In this document: piece after piece, positions 1 to 12,500 of the stretch
How the letters are laid out: each line of letters begins with the position of its first letter
Position numbering within the stretch: position 1 is the first letter of the stretch
Origin: Lytechinus variegatus
Lineage: Eukaryota; Echinodermata; Echinoidea; Temnopleuroida; Toxopneustidae
Assembly: GCF_018143015.1 (NCBI RefSeq)
Contig: NC_054757.1
Span: 1,036,501-1,100,500 of the forward strand
Direction of reading: 5' to 3'
DNA length: 64,000 bases
Program-made: the position numbers and the translations under genes
Notes under the pieces: model-generated
The model's database searches: none
Told to the model about the DNA's origin: nothing
Seen by the model: only the letters and a program-made list of their open reading frames with translations

Positions 1-464
1 CAGAACATGGCATGGTTGTACGATGGGGGGAGGGGGAGAAAAGAGAGTAAGGTAACTAGAGCAGAGCATGCCTTGTTGGGAGATGATACAGAAGACCTAA
101 AGATGTAAGTTGATGTGATAGAAAGTTTTAAATAGGAACAATATATTGTAGTTGTGCTAGTCTTGTTTCTAGACCCATTTGATGATCTACATGTAAGTTC
201 AATCAGGTTCTGTGTGTGCAATCTATTATCCCACCGCTGCCACCACCATATATAGATAGCAGGACACGACAGCCAAAGTTAGTTTCACTTAATTCAGATA
301 ACATTTATTCTAAGCAAACATGGCAAAAATATCCCCAATGGAGATACAATAGGGAGGGTACCCAGCTGCAGATGATACGCAACCCAAGTTGCCACTGTTT
401 TACTCTAAATTTATAAACAATCATCACTTTGCTGCATTTATCATGATTTATGTTTACTTTGCAG
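1..464 (+). other. AP1AR-like upstream intron, possible exon at left edge
   Basis: Most of this stretch is intron. A possible exon end lies near 46-50, where GTAAGG and GTAACT donors overlap. Reading the first ~48 bases in the frame needed by the exon at 465 gives a short Gly/Glu/Lys/Arg-rich segment, but it does not convincingly match AP1AR. I treat it as undecided. Confidence 0.25.
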
Positions 465-535
465 AGCAACAGAGGATGATTTTGAAGCATTCCTAGACAC
501 AGTAAAAGCAAAATCTGAAACTGTGAGAGCAAGTG
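465..535 (+). CDS. AP1AR: AP1AR-like exon encoding the EDDFE block
   Basis: A pyrimidine-rich tract ending TTTGCAG precedes the exon and the donor is GTGAGT. It carries one base to complete an upstream codon, 23 codons, and one base passed on. The reading frame is fixed by the EDDFEAFLDTVKAKSE match to AP1AR. The other frames contain stops or do not resemble the family. Confidence 0.75.
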
Positions 536-3500
536 GTGAGTAGAACTCTTAAAAGCATGAAAATTGCCTCTGTCCTGTCCAAAATGGTCTATCCTGCTAT
601 GGAATCATGGCATAAATATCCTTATTTTATTGATAAGAATTTTATTTTCTCAGATTGTTTTCTTGTAAATTTAAATTTTAAAAAATACATGTTTTTCCAG
701 TATGTTTTTATTATTTTGTTTTTAACTGCAAGTGTTGTTCATTATCATTGATTTTTAAAGACCAATTTTCATAGCTTACATTTCCACAATACACATGATT
801 ATCCATTTGTGGTTTGTGCAGGCTATTTTTGTACTATTAAATATCATTAATTTATTATTTTAATGGAGAACACCACCCATAATGTATTCTTACTTTTTTA
901 AGAAAAATGCCATAATGTACACACTTCCCCATTGTAAATGCAGTAATATCTTCCATTGTAAAAGGGAAAGTCATGCAAAACAAAAAGTTAATTTGAATGA
1001 AAAGAGTAAAATCATACAAGCTTCAAGCTGAAAATTTTCATCAAAGTGTAAGATGTGAAATAAAATAAAAAAAGAAAAAGTACCAAAAATTATAATTGTT
1101 TTGTGAAAAATAAACAGAATTTGAAAATGTTATAACTTTGTTATTTAACATCCTAGTTTGCTGAAAATGATAATGATGTGTTTGAGTGATTCTTCATGTT
1201 TGCTTGATTTATTGAAATCAACTCTTTGTAACAACAGACTTCCTCTTTAAACTCTTGTTTATTGTTGTTGTTTATTTGAATATGAAAATTTCTTGTTCTG
1301 GATATTGATTTCTTTGCTTTTTATATTCAAAATCCAGTCCAAATTCCCCATTAAAAATCTCTTTATTTTCCTGTAAATATGTAAATGATATTTTGTCCAG
1401 GGTTTTGATCTTTTAGTTGGGAGCAAGTACAGTCTTGTCGAATTTAATGTTTGATTTTGATGGATTTTTGCATTCATTCTTGTTTATTAGTTCCTAATTG
1501 CATGTTGGTTCATAACTAACAAAATCATGTAGTAAACTTAAAATTTATTTTTGTAAAAGTATTGCAACATCCTTCAGAAATGAAATCTAATTATTTGTAA
1601 TAAAATCTCCACAAAATCATTTTCCTTTTTTCAACCACATTCCATCCTCATTTGTTTTAGAACTACCTTGGTAGCTATAACACTTCGACTCTGTAATCTG
1701 TGCAAACCTGTCTCTTAATTACAAAATAATGGCGTTTCCTGTGGGCTTTGAAATATAATACACCTATGTTTTATTGCAGAGGACTGTGTATGAACTTACA
1801 TGCAAAGTTGTTTATGAAGGTAAACTGCAATGGTCCTAATATTGCTGTATTATTAAGTGTGTAGTTGTTTCCAATACTGAGTTGTACACTCTCTCTGTTT
1901 TTGAAAGTATTTTCTAGAGTGTTGTCATGGAGTTCCTTGAGACATTGAAGAAAGACTTGGAAATCTTGTTTAGTTTTGTGATATTTTTATTTTCACTGAT
2001 CTAATATGTGGTCTGGCGCACGTACAATATCGATCAAGACATCCTTGCATCAATTTTTAGTTGAGTTTGGACCTGTTGATTTGTGATGGCATGGCTTTAG
2101 ATGTTGCTTTTTGTTGGCAAGTAATTGGAGTTGTTGCACATGAATGTTTTTCCTTGTTGATATATATGTTTATCTTTAGAATCAGAGACTATGTCTAACC
2201 TTGAATATTGAAGACTTCTAGTATTCAAGACACATGAATCAAAATTATCCAGGGTACATTATGTGACTTACATATTTGTTTACCTCAAACTCGCCTGGCT
2301 CGTTTCATCATCATTGATTTTGCTATTTTAGGGTCTTCAAACAAAGAGCTTGTGACAGTTCTTTTACTGTTGTTGCTGCTAAGCTTTGGAATGATCAACC
2401 AACTTTCCTGGGGACTACTGCATCCTCATGGACAAGTTTAAGAGGTTCTTGAAATGTTGTAACTGTTTATTGGCCAATATGTATGATTGTGATGCATCCC
2501 AGGGAAAAGGCTCTATACCAAATACTCAATGGGTGATTTCGATTTCAGTGTTTACCTTTTGGTGTTGGTGTTAGGTCAGTTTTTACATGAGTGTAATACC
2601 AAACATCAAATTGGTCCGGAAAAGTATCCACTAGGTGTTGAGCTGTCAATATTTTGATGTGGAATATTGGTGTAAACACAGAATAGGTTTTGGAACTAGG
2701 AAACACAATCCAATCGTGCTTTCAACACCGTTCAGCAACTCCTACACCAGAATAAAAATCATTCAATGGATTGGACTGGATTGGAAGACATACATTACTC
2801 TTAAAAGTGTAGATGCTGTTGTGGAGATGGTTGTGTTGTGTCAGGTGGCGCTGGTGCTCTTGGTTTACATTTTGATTCGGTTGGGTTCTTTACCTCGGGC
2901 TTAATATGCACAATTATGCAGATTTGGCATCAGAAAAGTTGTTGCAGGAGAAACTATCATGGAATCTCCTATGATGCTGTAACCTACTTGTGATATTATG
3001 CCAGGAGCAGTATGCAGGTAGTAAAACTATCTTTTCTTAACTTGAAAGAGGAGTTTCTCAGTTCTTATTTTCCATGAGAAATGATTGTTGCAGGAGAAAC
3101 TATCATGGAGTCTCCGAGTGATGATGTGGCCTACTTGTAATAGTGTGCTCGAAGAAGTTTGCAATTGTTCCAATAATCTTATTTGTCTTGAGATGTTACT
3201 TAGTCCTCATTTCCCATCAGAACAAATGTTGTGGGGGAAACTATCAATGGATCTCTGTATGATGTGTCAACCTACTTGTGCTTGTGCTACATGTAATAGC
3301 AGTGTGCAGGTGGTTCAACTATCTACACCTGCATGTCGTGAGATAAATAGGAGTCTTGCAGTTCTAAGTTTCCATGAGAACAGTGGTTGTGAGAGAAACT
3401 GACATGGATCTCTGGATGATGTGGTAACTGAACTGTGAAGGTGTGTCTTAAGCAATGTGCAGGTGGTCCAACAATCTACCGGTACTTGTCTTGAGAGAGG

Positions 3501-6500
3501 AGTTTCTCAGGATTTTTTGATTTTCCATCAGAACAATCATTGTGGGAGAAACCAGCATGGAATCTCTTTCATTTGTGATGTGGCGACTTACTCATCATCC
3601 AATATTCAAAGATGGAGTCAATAAGATTTTCTAAATGTGTGGATTTTTCATCAGAACAATTAAAGCAGGAGACACTCTCATGCCCTTGCTGGAATGTCAA
3701 CTACCATGACAACAGTGAAAATTCTTCTTCCTGATTGGCTCTTCCAATGGTCTCTCACTCTCATACCTGTCTAATCTCACTCAATCTCAATCTCATTCAT
3801 GTAAAACAATCTAACTATAATCTAAGATCTAAATCTAATGCCAGTAGAGTTATCCAGATTCCAAGATGTCGAACCAATGCTGGCAAGCGGGCGTTCCTAG
3901 CTACTGCTCCAAGAACATGAAACGATCTCCCCAACTTTGTAAAGAATTCCGTTTCACTCAATGTATTCAAGAAAAATCTAAAAACACATCTTTTCCGCTA
4001 ACTCCCGCTTGCCAGCACTGGTCTTTTATTGTTTAAATTTTCATTTGCATTTATGCGTGTTTCTATGTTTTATTTCTCCTCTCAATATAATGCGCTTTGT
4101 ATCTTGTATTAGAAAAGGCGCTATAAAAATGTATAATTATTTATTATTAAAGTTGACATTCTAGCAAGAGTTGCTATCATAGCAACATTTTTATGAAAAG
4201 GGGAACTTAAGATTCAATGAGAGTGTCTCCTGCTTTGTTTTGATGAAAAATCAGTACATTTAGGAAAACTTATCAACTCCATCTTTGAATATTGGATGAT
4301 GTTGTGATAACCTACTTGTAATAGTGTGCAAGGAGCAGTATGTAGGTGATCCAACTATCTTAAGAATTTATTTCCAATATGTCTAATTAATGCCAAATCG
4401 ACCAATTGCCAACTTGTCTAGTGTCATTTGGTCTACCATTAGTTCATCCACTCACCACATAATCTACTTTTATTTAGTCTGATGCCATTCCGTCTTATAA
4501 CCAGTTGGTCAAATAGCCATTTAGTCCATATACCATTTGGTCTAATTGGACTAAGTGTTAAATTGTGCAAAATGAATGAAAATGAAATGCATATTGGACC
4601 AACTGGTTATGAGACGAAATGGTGATTAGACAAAGTGACGATTGGACCAAATGGTTAATGGACCAGATGGTTGTGAGAAAAAATGTTGATGGACGGTATG
4701 GCATTAGACTATTATAGACCATGTGGTGAGTGGAGGAGTTTGCAGTGGACGAATGGCAATTCACCGTCTAAAGAGGGATAGTTATCAGTTCTAATTTTCC
4801 ATCAAAACTATCGTTTTGTCGAAGAACTCTCATAGAATCTCTAGATGAGAAAACTACTAGGAACAGTATGCAGGTAATCTACTTGTCTTGAGTGAGCATT
4901 TTCTTTGTTCCATGATTCACTCTTTCCATTTGTGATATTTTGGAAAGAATGCCTTTAGAGACCTTGGCCAGTCTTAAGAATCAAAGCAGTACAAATTATT
5001 TCCCATAATCTCTTGATTTATTGTTATCTTGTTCTACAATGCATGTATTCTCTGGCCTTCTCTGAGGACGTACCCTAAGGTGAAAGCCAAGGTCCCAGAC
5101 CCACGAGGTTAAGGACTAGATGTCAGGTTTCAAGGCCACAATTTGTTCTCTAGGCTAGCTATGAGGAGCATAGCTGAAGATTTCTTTTTCAAAGTGGTAA
5201 AAATTTTGTCATGAAAAGGCAAAAATTTTAACACCAACTTGTCTGAGTTATACCGGTGATGCATTAAAGGTCTTCAGTCTTCACTGAATGGAATAAAGAC
5301 TAAAGAATAAAGTTTGGTCTTTTTGACCATTTCTCACATTCACAAAATCTTTAGTATGTAGCTAAATTTGCTTAATATGTTTTACAAAGTAAGCCTAAAT
5401 ACTCCCAATTACCACTTCCTTACATGTACATCTTACTCTTTTTAGCTATATTATTTTTCCCTTGTAAAGATTGAAGGGAATCATACATTTTTATCTCATT
5501 TTATTTTATTTTTTTACTGTATTTCTTACCAGGCCTATCCGAGACTTGAATTATTTAAAAATGGTGACAAACTTTAAAATGCTATTAATTAAATCTTAAT
5601 CTACATGTACACATATGTGTAGCATTGTAATTTTCACTAAATTTCTAATCATAATTAGTTGCTGACAATATATTCTTTCTGTAATCTCCATGCTCTAAAT
5701 CTGTGTTTCTACGTTTGGTAAAGAATAAGTAACAAAAATATCATGCAACTTTATACTGATACAGGCAAGAGTGTACAGGGCATAGATCATGAAAATGTCC
5801 TTGATGGTAATACAGGAAATCATTGGGATTACTGTCAATACTAATCAACCAATAATGAACACTCATTATGGGAGCTCATCCTGATGTGTAGTCAGTTTGA
5901 TTAAAAACAGATAAACAATATTGATGACAGTTTGGAATAAAAAATAAAGAGGTGGTCTATTTACTGCATTACATAACATTTTGGCCACACTACAATTTGT
6001 TTATATATTTACTATATTTTATTTCTGTCTATCATTACACTGGATGAATTTACCTGTATTGTATTGAATTCTCCAAGAAACGTGCAAAATTGTGAAAAAG
6101 TCAAGAAAAAAAAGTCAAGAAAATGTTTCTAAGAATTTCATGAAAAAGTACATAGTTATATTTTTTAAGAACAAGTTCAAAAATGGTAAGCAATTTTTAA
6201 CCGGCCCATATACAGAGCCTTAAAATCATTCAAAATACTGTAGGGGAAGGCGGGGTAAGTTGAGCATAGGGGCAAGTTGAGCCACCAGCCCCAGGCCAAT
6301 AATGAATGAGTCAGACATTGTGGTGGTGTCATGTATTGATGACCCATAGCATAACTTCTATAAACCCCACCACATTATTTTCAACTTTGAAACAAAAAGT
6401 AGTTTTTTAGAGGGAAAAATATGAATTTCAGCCAAAAAAGTAAAAAAGAGTGTGAAATAGATAAGTGCTTTATAAACACACTCGTCTTTAAATATAATAA

Positions 6501-9500
6501 AGACATGATAACAACATTATTAGCCCAGGTATGGATCTTCATTCTTGTCATAGTCTTTTATATAATGTATGCATAATAAATGTGTGGATACAAAATTATC
6601 GCACTAAGTTCGGACTGGGGTAAGTTGAGCCAAACAGCATGGGGCAAGTTGAGCCATGGTAATTCCTATGGTAATATATCTTAAAAAACAAACAAACCAT
6701 AAAAATCGATTGAAATGCTGGCTGAAAGGAGCAAATTAATGACTGCTCTTTTCCTTTTAAAGGATGTTAGTATTTATAAAGAATTAGCAAGTGAAAAAAA
6801 TTTTTAAAAAAAATTGACATGCTGGTTCTCCCCTCATACATTTTGTACATAGTTTTTGTGGCTCAACTTACCCCAGAAGGTGGCTCAAACTTACCCCATA
6901 TATGGGGCAAGTTGAGCCATTTGACATCGTTTTTTTCAAAGGTCACAATTAAGGCCTGAGTCTCGATTATTTTGAAAACCGGTGTTCGACAGCTCTAATT
7001 CGATCGAACATCGATGCATCGAATATTGAAGGCGGGAAAATTTTAGTCTTTTGTTTTTGCGTCGATGCGCTTTGCATAAGCGGGTCATTCCACGGGGTTG
7101 GGGCAACAGCACTTTTTTGTGTTCCTTATGAATTGTTAGCTTTATCCTGAAAATGTGTTTGGTGTTTTGATGTTGCAATGTGCTTTTGTTGGAAGGCAGT
7201 TATGTAAGCAATTACTTGATGCAGAAATAAAAATGTTGAACTGCAAGTATTATTGATGGTGAGACTTTAAATGATGATGTCCAGACTCTTTTTTTGGGTA
7301 CCAAGTGTGACATCCAAAATGGTCATTTTCAGTTGAAGATATCTAATCAAAAGATAAACTTAGTCAAATTCAAATGGCCATGATTGATAAAGCAACATTT
7401 GTTTAATAACAAAACAGTAATGGGATAGCAAATGAAAAGAGACTTCATATCATAAATCATTCCTACAACTCGGCATACCACCGTTACATGCGATGTCCGC
7501 GTTTATTTTTTTCTGTAACGGCGGTAATGTGGTAAATATCTAAAAATCAGAAATCATTTTTTCCAAAGTTATGTGTCAGAAATAAAGGGCAGGCAGTAAG
7601 CAACTGTTCATCAAAAGATTAGCTTTGAAAACCTATTGTAATGTCATCTAAATTAATCGAGGGTCGCCGATGTTTTGGGCGATGTCCGGGCCAAATTTGT
7701 AACGGTGGATCACATTTCATCGCGTATGTAAGAAGGAGACACCGGAGAAGAGACCGTCGTTGTATCAGACGGACGGGATGTTAGCCGAAATCCACATGCA
7801 CATGAACAGCTATGATAGCGGGCGTTTTGAAGCATTGCAATGGGGAATATTCCTGCAATGTCTCTGTAACGGTGGAATGGATATCCACGATGTTTTCCCT
7901 TTCAAAGCGACGTAAGTACGGAGATTTATCCCGATACTCGTGTTTTGAAACTAGTTAAACCTTATCTTTAAAATGTGGAACTATATTACCATGCAGAAAG
8001 TGTTTTTAAGTTTGAAAAATCTCGCTAATTTTCCACCATCTTTCACTTCGGTCCCACGTATAGCTTCTCGTGTAAGTGAAATATGTGATTGAGACATTGC
8101 CGTGTTTGTTCCAGATTTGCTGAATGGTTCCGAAGAAAATAATGCTTTTATTACTGTAATTCCGTGCAAACATATTTTGAATGGTAGCTGACATGATTCA
8201 ATCGTAATTTAGTTGATTTTTCTTTACACAAAAATATGTTGATTCAATAGGCCAATGGATACTCAGAAACAGCTCTTTCACTGTCTGATGATCATGACGG
8301 TGACATCTCAAATTTGGTACAAATTTCTCCTTGTTTAAATTGGCTCCTACTGATTCTAGGTAATATGGGTATCAAAGACCTGATGATCAATTTTGAATTT
8401 GCAAACAAAATGAGAACTTAGAACCAGTGGCGGCGCCACGGGGGAGGCAGACCCCCCCAAAAAAAAAAAAAAAAAAAATTTTTTTTTTTTTTGCTCGTCA
8501 GCTGATCCCAGCCCGAAAGGAGGGGGAGGGGCAAAATAATTTTTCTGTTATAACCCCCCCTACACATAGTAGATGGGCTTTGTGTATGATGAAGCATGGG
8601 AATAATTCAATTTCTAGTAATTCTTAGCTGTAGGCTTAACCTTCCCAAAACTTCATCTTGTTGAATGTTGGTATACTTTTCAGCACTTATTCTTTTTCCC
8701 TCATTTCTGTCTCCGTTTTTTCAATTGTATTTTTTTATTTCTATATATTCAGTTGTTAAGGACTTTTTTCAATCGTATTTTAATTTATATTTATTCAATT
8801 GTCAGGAGAGGGGGTGGGTATTTGTTTTATCAGAAAGCAAAAGCCTTTGTGATTGTTTTCAATGTGATTATTTTTATTGCAATATAACGACATTTTAAAA
8901 ACATGTACAAGCGAAGAAAAGAAAAAGTGACACAATCGAGTTTGTTTCACAAGAGTTTATTTGCTGTATCAGAAGGTAAATTGCAGATTTGAATTCCATT
9001 AATTCATTTAATTCCAATAAAACATAAATATATTATGTAATTGCTTGAACAATTAAACTTCATAGATGAAAATTAAATAGGATGGTCATACAAAACTAAA
9101 TGGAATTGTCGAGATAACCACCCTTGATTATAATGCAGAATAAAATTAGATTAAATTCATCCATTGACAAACGAAATAGATAATTTATGAAAAGGTATCG
9201 GTAATGGGCAAGTAATTGTATTGTGAAAACAAAGTAGACCACAAGAAAGCAAATACAAAAACCTTGTATAAAACATAACTTTATATTTAATTTATGAACT
9301 AGGAAATGATGAATTCTAATTGCTATGAAAAAAAATACAAAGCGAGGGTGTATTTTGCAAGAACAGATCAGATTCCTTGTCATTGCCCTAGTAATCCACC
9401 CCCTTATAAGCCTGAGTCATATCGATTATTTTGAAAACCGGTGTTCGACAGCTCTAATTCGATCGAACATCGATGCATCGAATATTGAAGGCGGGGAAAA

Positions 9501-12500
9501 TTTAGTCTTTTGTTTTTGCGTCGATGCGATGCGCTTTGCATATGCACTACGCACTGACGGTATGCGCTGGGCCGGGTGAGCGTTGCACAAGCAGATGACA
9601 GAGCAAAGTTCGTTTGTATTTTCCATGATCACAAAACACAAAAAAGGCCGGGGACCAAAGCAGAATTCTTCCCAAAATATCTTCAACAATGATATTTGCA
9701 GATGACAACATATAAGTTCAAAATGAAACAATAAAGACATGAATCACGCAGAGTCGATCCGAATGATTTTCGGTCGACTAGCATTCGCAGTCCATTCACC
9801 AGCCCCGTCCGCAGCTCCGTACACTCACTCTCCCGAAACGACAGGCGTGCTAGTGCTAGGCGTCAGCGCCAGCAAACAAGTGCAATCAACGGAGAGCGCT
9901 GTAACTTGCCTGAGATTGTGTAGTTGGATCCAAAATGAGCTCCAAATAAATTTTTAGGGAATAAATACGTAATTTTCTCTGGAAGATCATTTGAATTGCT
10001 ATTCAATGCTGATATAACGATTGTGAGGAAAGATTGTGGAATATGAGTTATGACGATGTTCGAAAATTAATCCTGATATTGATAATGACAATCCAGTTTT
10101 TTAGACGCAATTATGAGCATGCGATCAAAATAAATACGAATGTTTCGAATCGAGCCCTAAATTCATCTAAATTATTATGATTTAACAAGATTTTATGGTC
10201 ATACTAAGAATATTGACGATGTCAGCAAAGTATGTTATGTTCATATGGAAGAAATAATACTGGGATTATTTCTATTGTTATTCCATCTCTGGACGTCTCA
10301 TCCAAGCTCCGAGAAAATAAGCACAATGCGCATGCGTGTTTGATGACGTATGACATATTTTCCCATTCATGAAATCAGAGCCCAAAAATGGGCACAAACT
10401 AGCTTCAAATTGATGGGAAAAAATATCAAACGCAATTTTCTCTGTTTTGTCATGTTAAATGTTATTATATGGTGATATTACGAACTTGAACAGAGTTTTT
10501 GCATGTAGACAATGTTCGAGAATCAATCCTGACGTGATGATTATTTTTTTTTAGACAAGTGCACTAGCTCGACTCAAGTCGATCGTCATGAGATGTCCGC
10601 CATTGAAAATTGAAACGAAATACAAACGTTTCACATCAAGCTCTAAATTCATATTAATGATTATCATATGCAAATTATTGTTAAATATTACGATTAAATA
10701 ATGTTCTATGGTCATGATTTTAATATTGATCATGAAAGCAAGATTTATTTTACGTTGATCGCGTCAATTTCCGGCCATTTTCTGGTTTGATTAAAGAACA
10801 GTACTGCGCATGCACGATCGATGGCCATGACTTCCATTCATGAATTCATCGTGCATAAATTATCTCGGCACGAGCAGACGAGTAAGACTCGAACTATGAT
10901 CGAAATAAACTTCAAATTAATGGTGAATAGCATCATAATTACTCATTCGGTTTCATTTTGGGGGCAATAGAAATCAAGTAAGTAGTAGTAAAGTTGGACA
11001 TTACTGATATTTTGATGATTGATTGTGTAAACCAAACGAATCGGCCGGCCGACGTATTTTTTTATTTTTTTTTCGATGCACCGATTTTGCAAAATCTGCA
11101 CCGGTGTTCGATGACATCGATCGAACACCGATTTTAAAATCGATTCGACTCAGGCTTACCCCCTTACTTTAATGAGAAAATGTCAAGACATGTACATGGG
11201 TAAGTGATTTCATATAATAATATATAATATCGTGGAAACAATCCAGCAAGTTTTGTTGATTAAAATGTAATAATTTGAATTGTGTAAAAAATAGTCAAAC
11301 TTCCAAATAATATTTTTCTCAAATAACTACAGGTAGTCTCTGTTGAAGGTAAAAATGTATATCTTCAGTACATGAAGTGTCAATCCGTTGACCTGTACTG
11401 ATGGCGAGGCACAATTCTACCTCTATCTATTTTGTGACATTGACAGAGTCCTCTTCCAAACTCCCAACTGACAGTTGTCATTGGGTCACCGATCTTCTTG
11501 AAGTTCATAAACTTGTAACCTGAATGCAGAGAGAAATATTGCAAGTTATTTCTTATTGTCAGATTTAGTGTACAGTGTAATAATTTTTTTTTGCATTTGC
11601 CAGTAAGAAGTTTACCATAGAGTTTTTAACCAAAGGAAAAGATTGTAGTTTGCAGTGTTATTCTTGAACATTTATTAGAATAGCTTAGTAGAAATAGTAC
11701 ATTTTACTTTCTTGTTCACAACTCTATGTTCAAACAACAGGTGTAAGTTTTTTTATTCAATTTGTCCACTAAGTACTTTACAATTGTCCTTTTGGCATGC
11801 TGGAACTTAATGTTTTATCCAATGCATTTATTCCAGTGATGACATGATTATATTTTACTTAATGTTATTTAGAACTACATTACCATGTAACTGAGGTAAA
11901 ATAAGTTAGAGTAAACAAATTGAACAAGTTATATGTGTAAGGTACATGTATTAATGCATTGTCCATGAATTGCCAACTTTGTCTTGTTTTGTCTTGAAAA
12001 ACCATACATGTAGCTTAGAGGAACTAAACTAGTACCTTTTCCCTACATCTTTTTCACCCGAGTATTGTATCAAAGGTATCAAAATTATAATCGTGTACAT
12101 GTATGAATAAAAAAAACATTTTACCTGTTCATTGATGCATTTTAGAAGCTTGCCTGTAGATGTTGTATTTCTACACTTGAGTAAGATGAGTTAACTCGCA
12201 TTAGTGTGTTGATACTAAAAGAATGGCAAGTACATGTAATACTATTCAATATGATCATTACAAGGACATGATGTCCATGTAACGGAGGTATGTACATTTG
12301 AAAGTAATATCGTGAAGGAGATATTTTAAAGTAATAAAGATTTGGAGATCATACATGTAAGCTAGCACTCTTGTTTTTTTCCCTTTAGACAGACGTCTAT
12401 CTCTGGAAACAGAGATAGACGGAAGTGGAACCTTGAGGATTACCGTAGTATTATTTTAAATATAAATTTATCAAGAATTTTGTACATTTTTCCTTGTTTA

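Noticed and set aside
3085..3402. 105-codon open frame on the plus strand
   Set aside because: It runs across diverged tandem repeat units, is Cys-rich without family pattern, and has no splice partners.
9739..9957. 72-codon frame repeated at 13861-14079
   Set aside because: Tempting as a conserved gene, but both copies lie in the two hAT-like elements. The identity follows from shared transposon ancestry, and no transposase motif is present.
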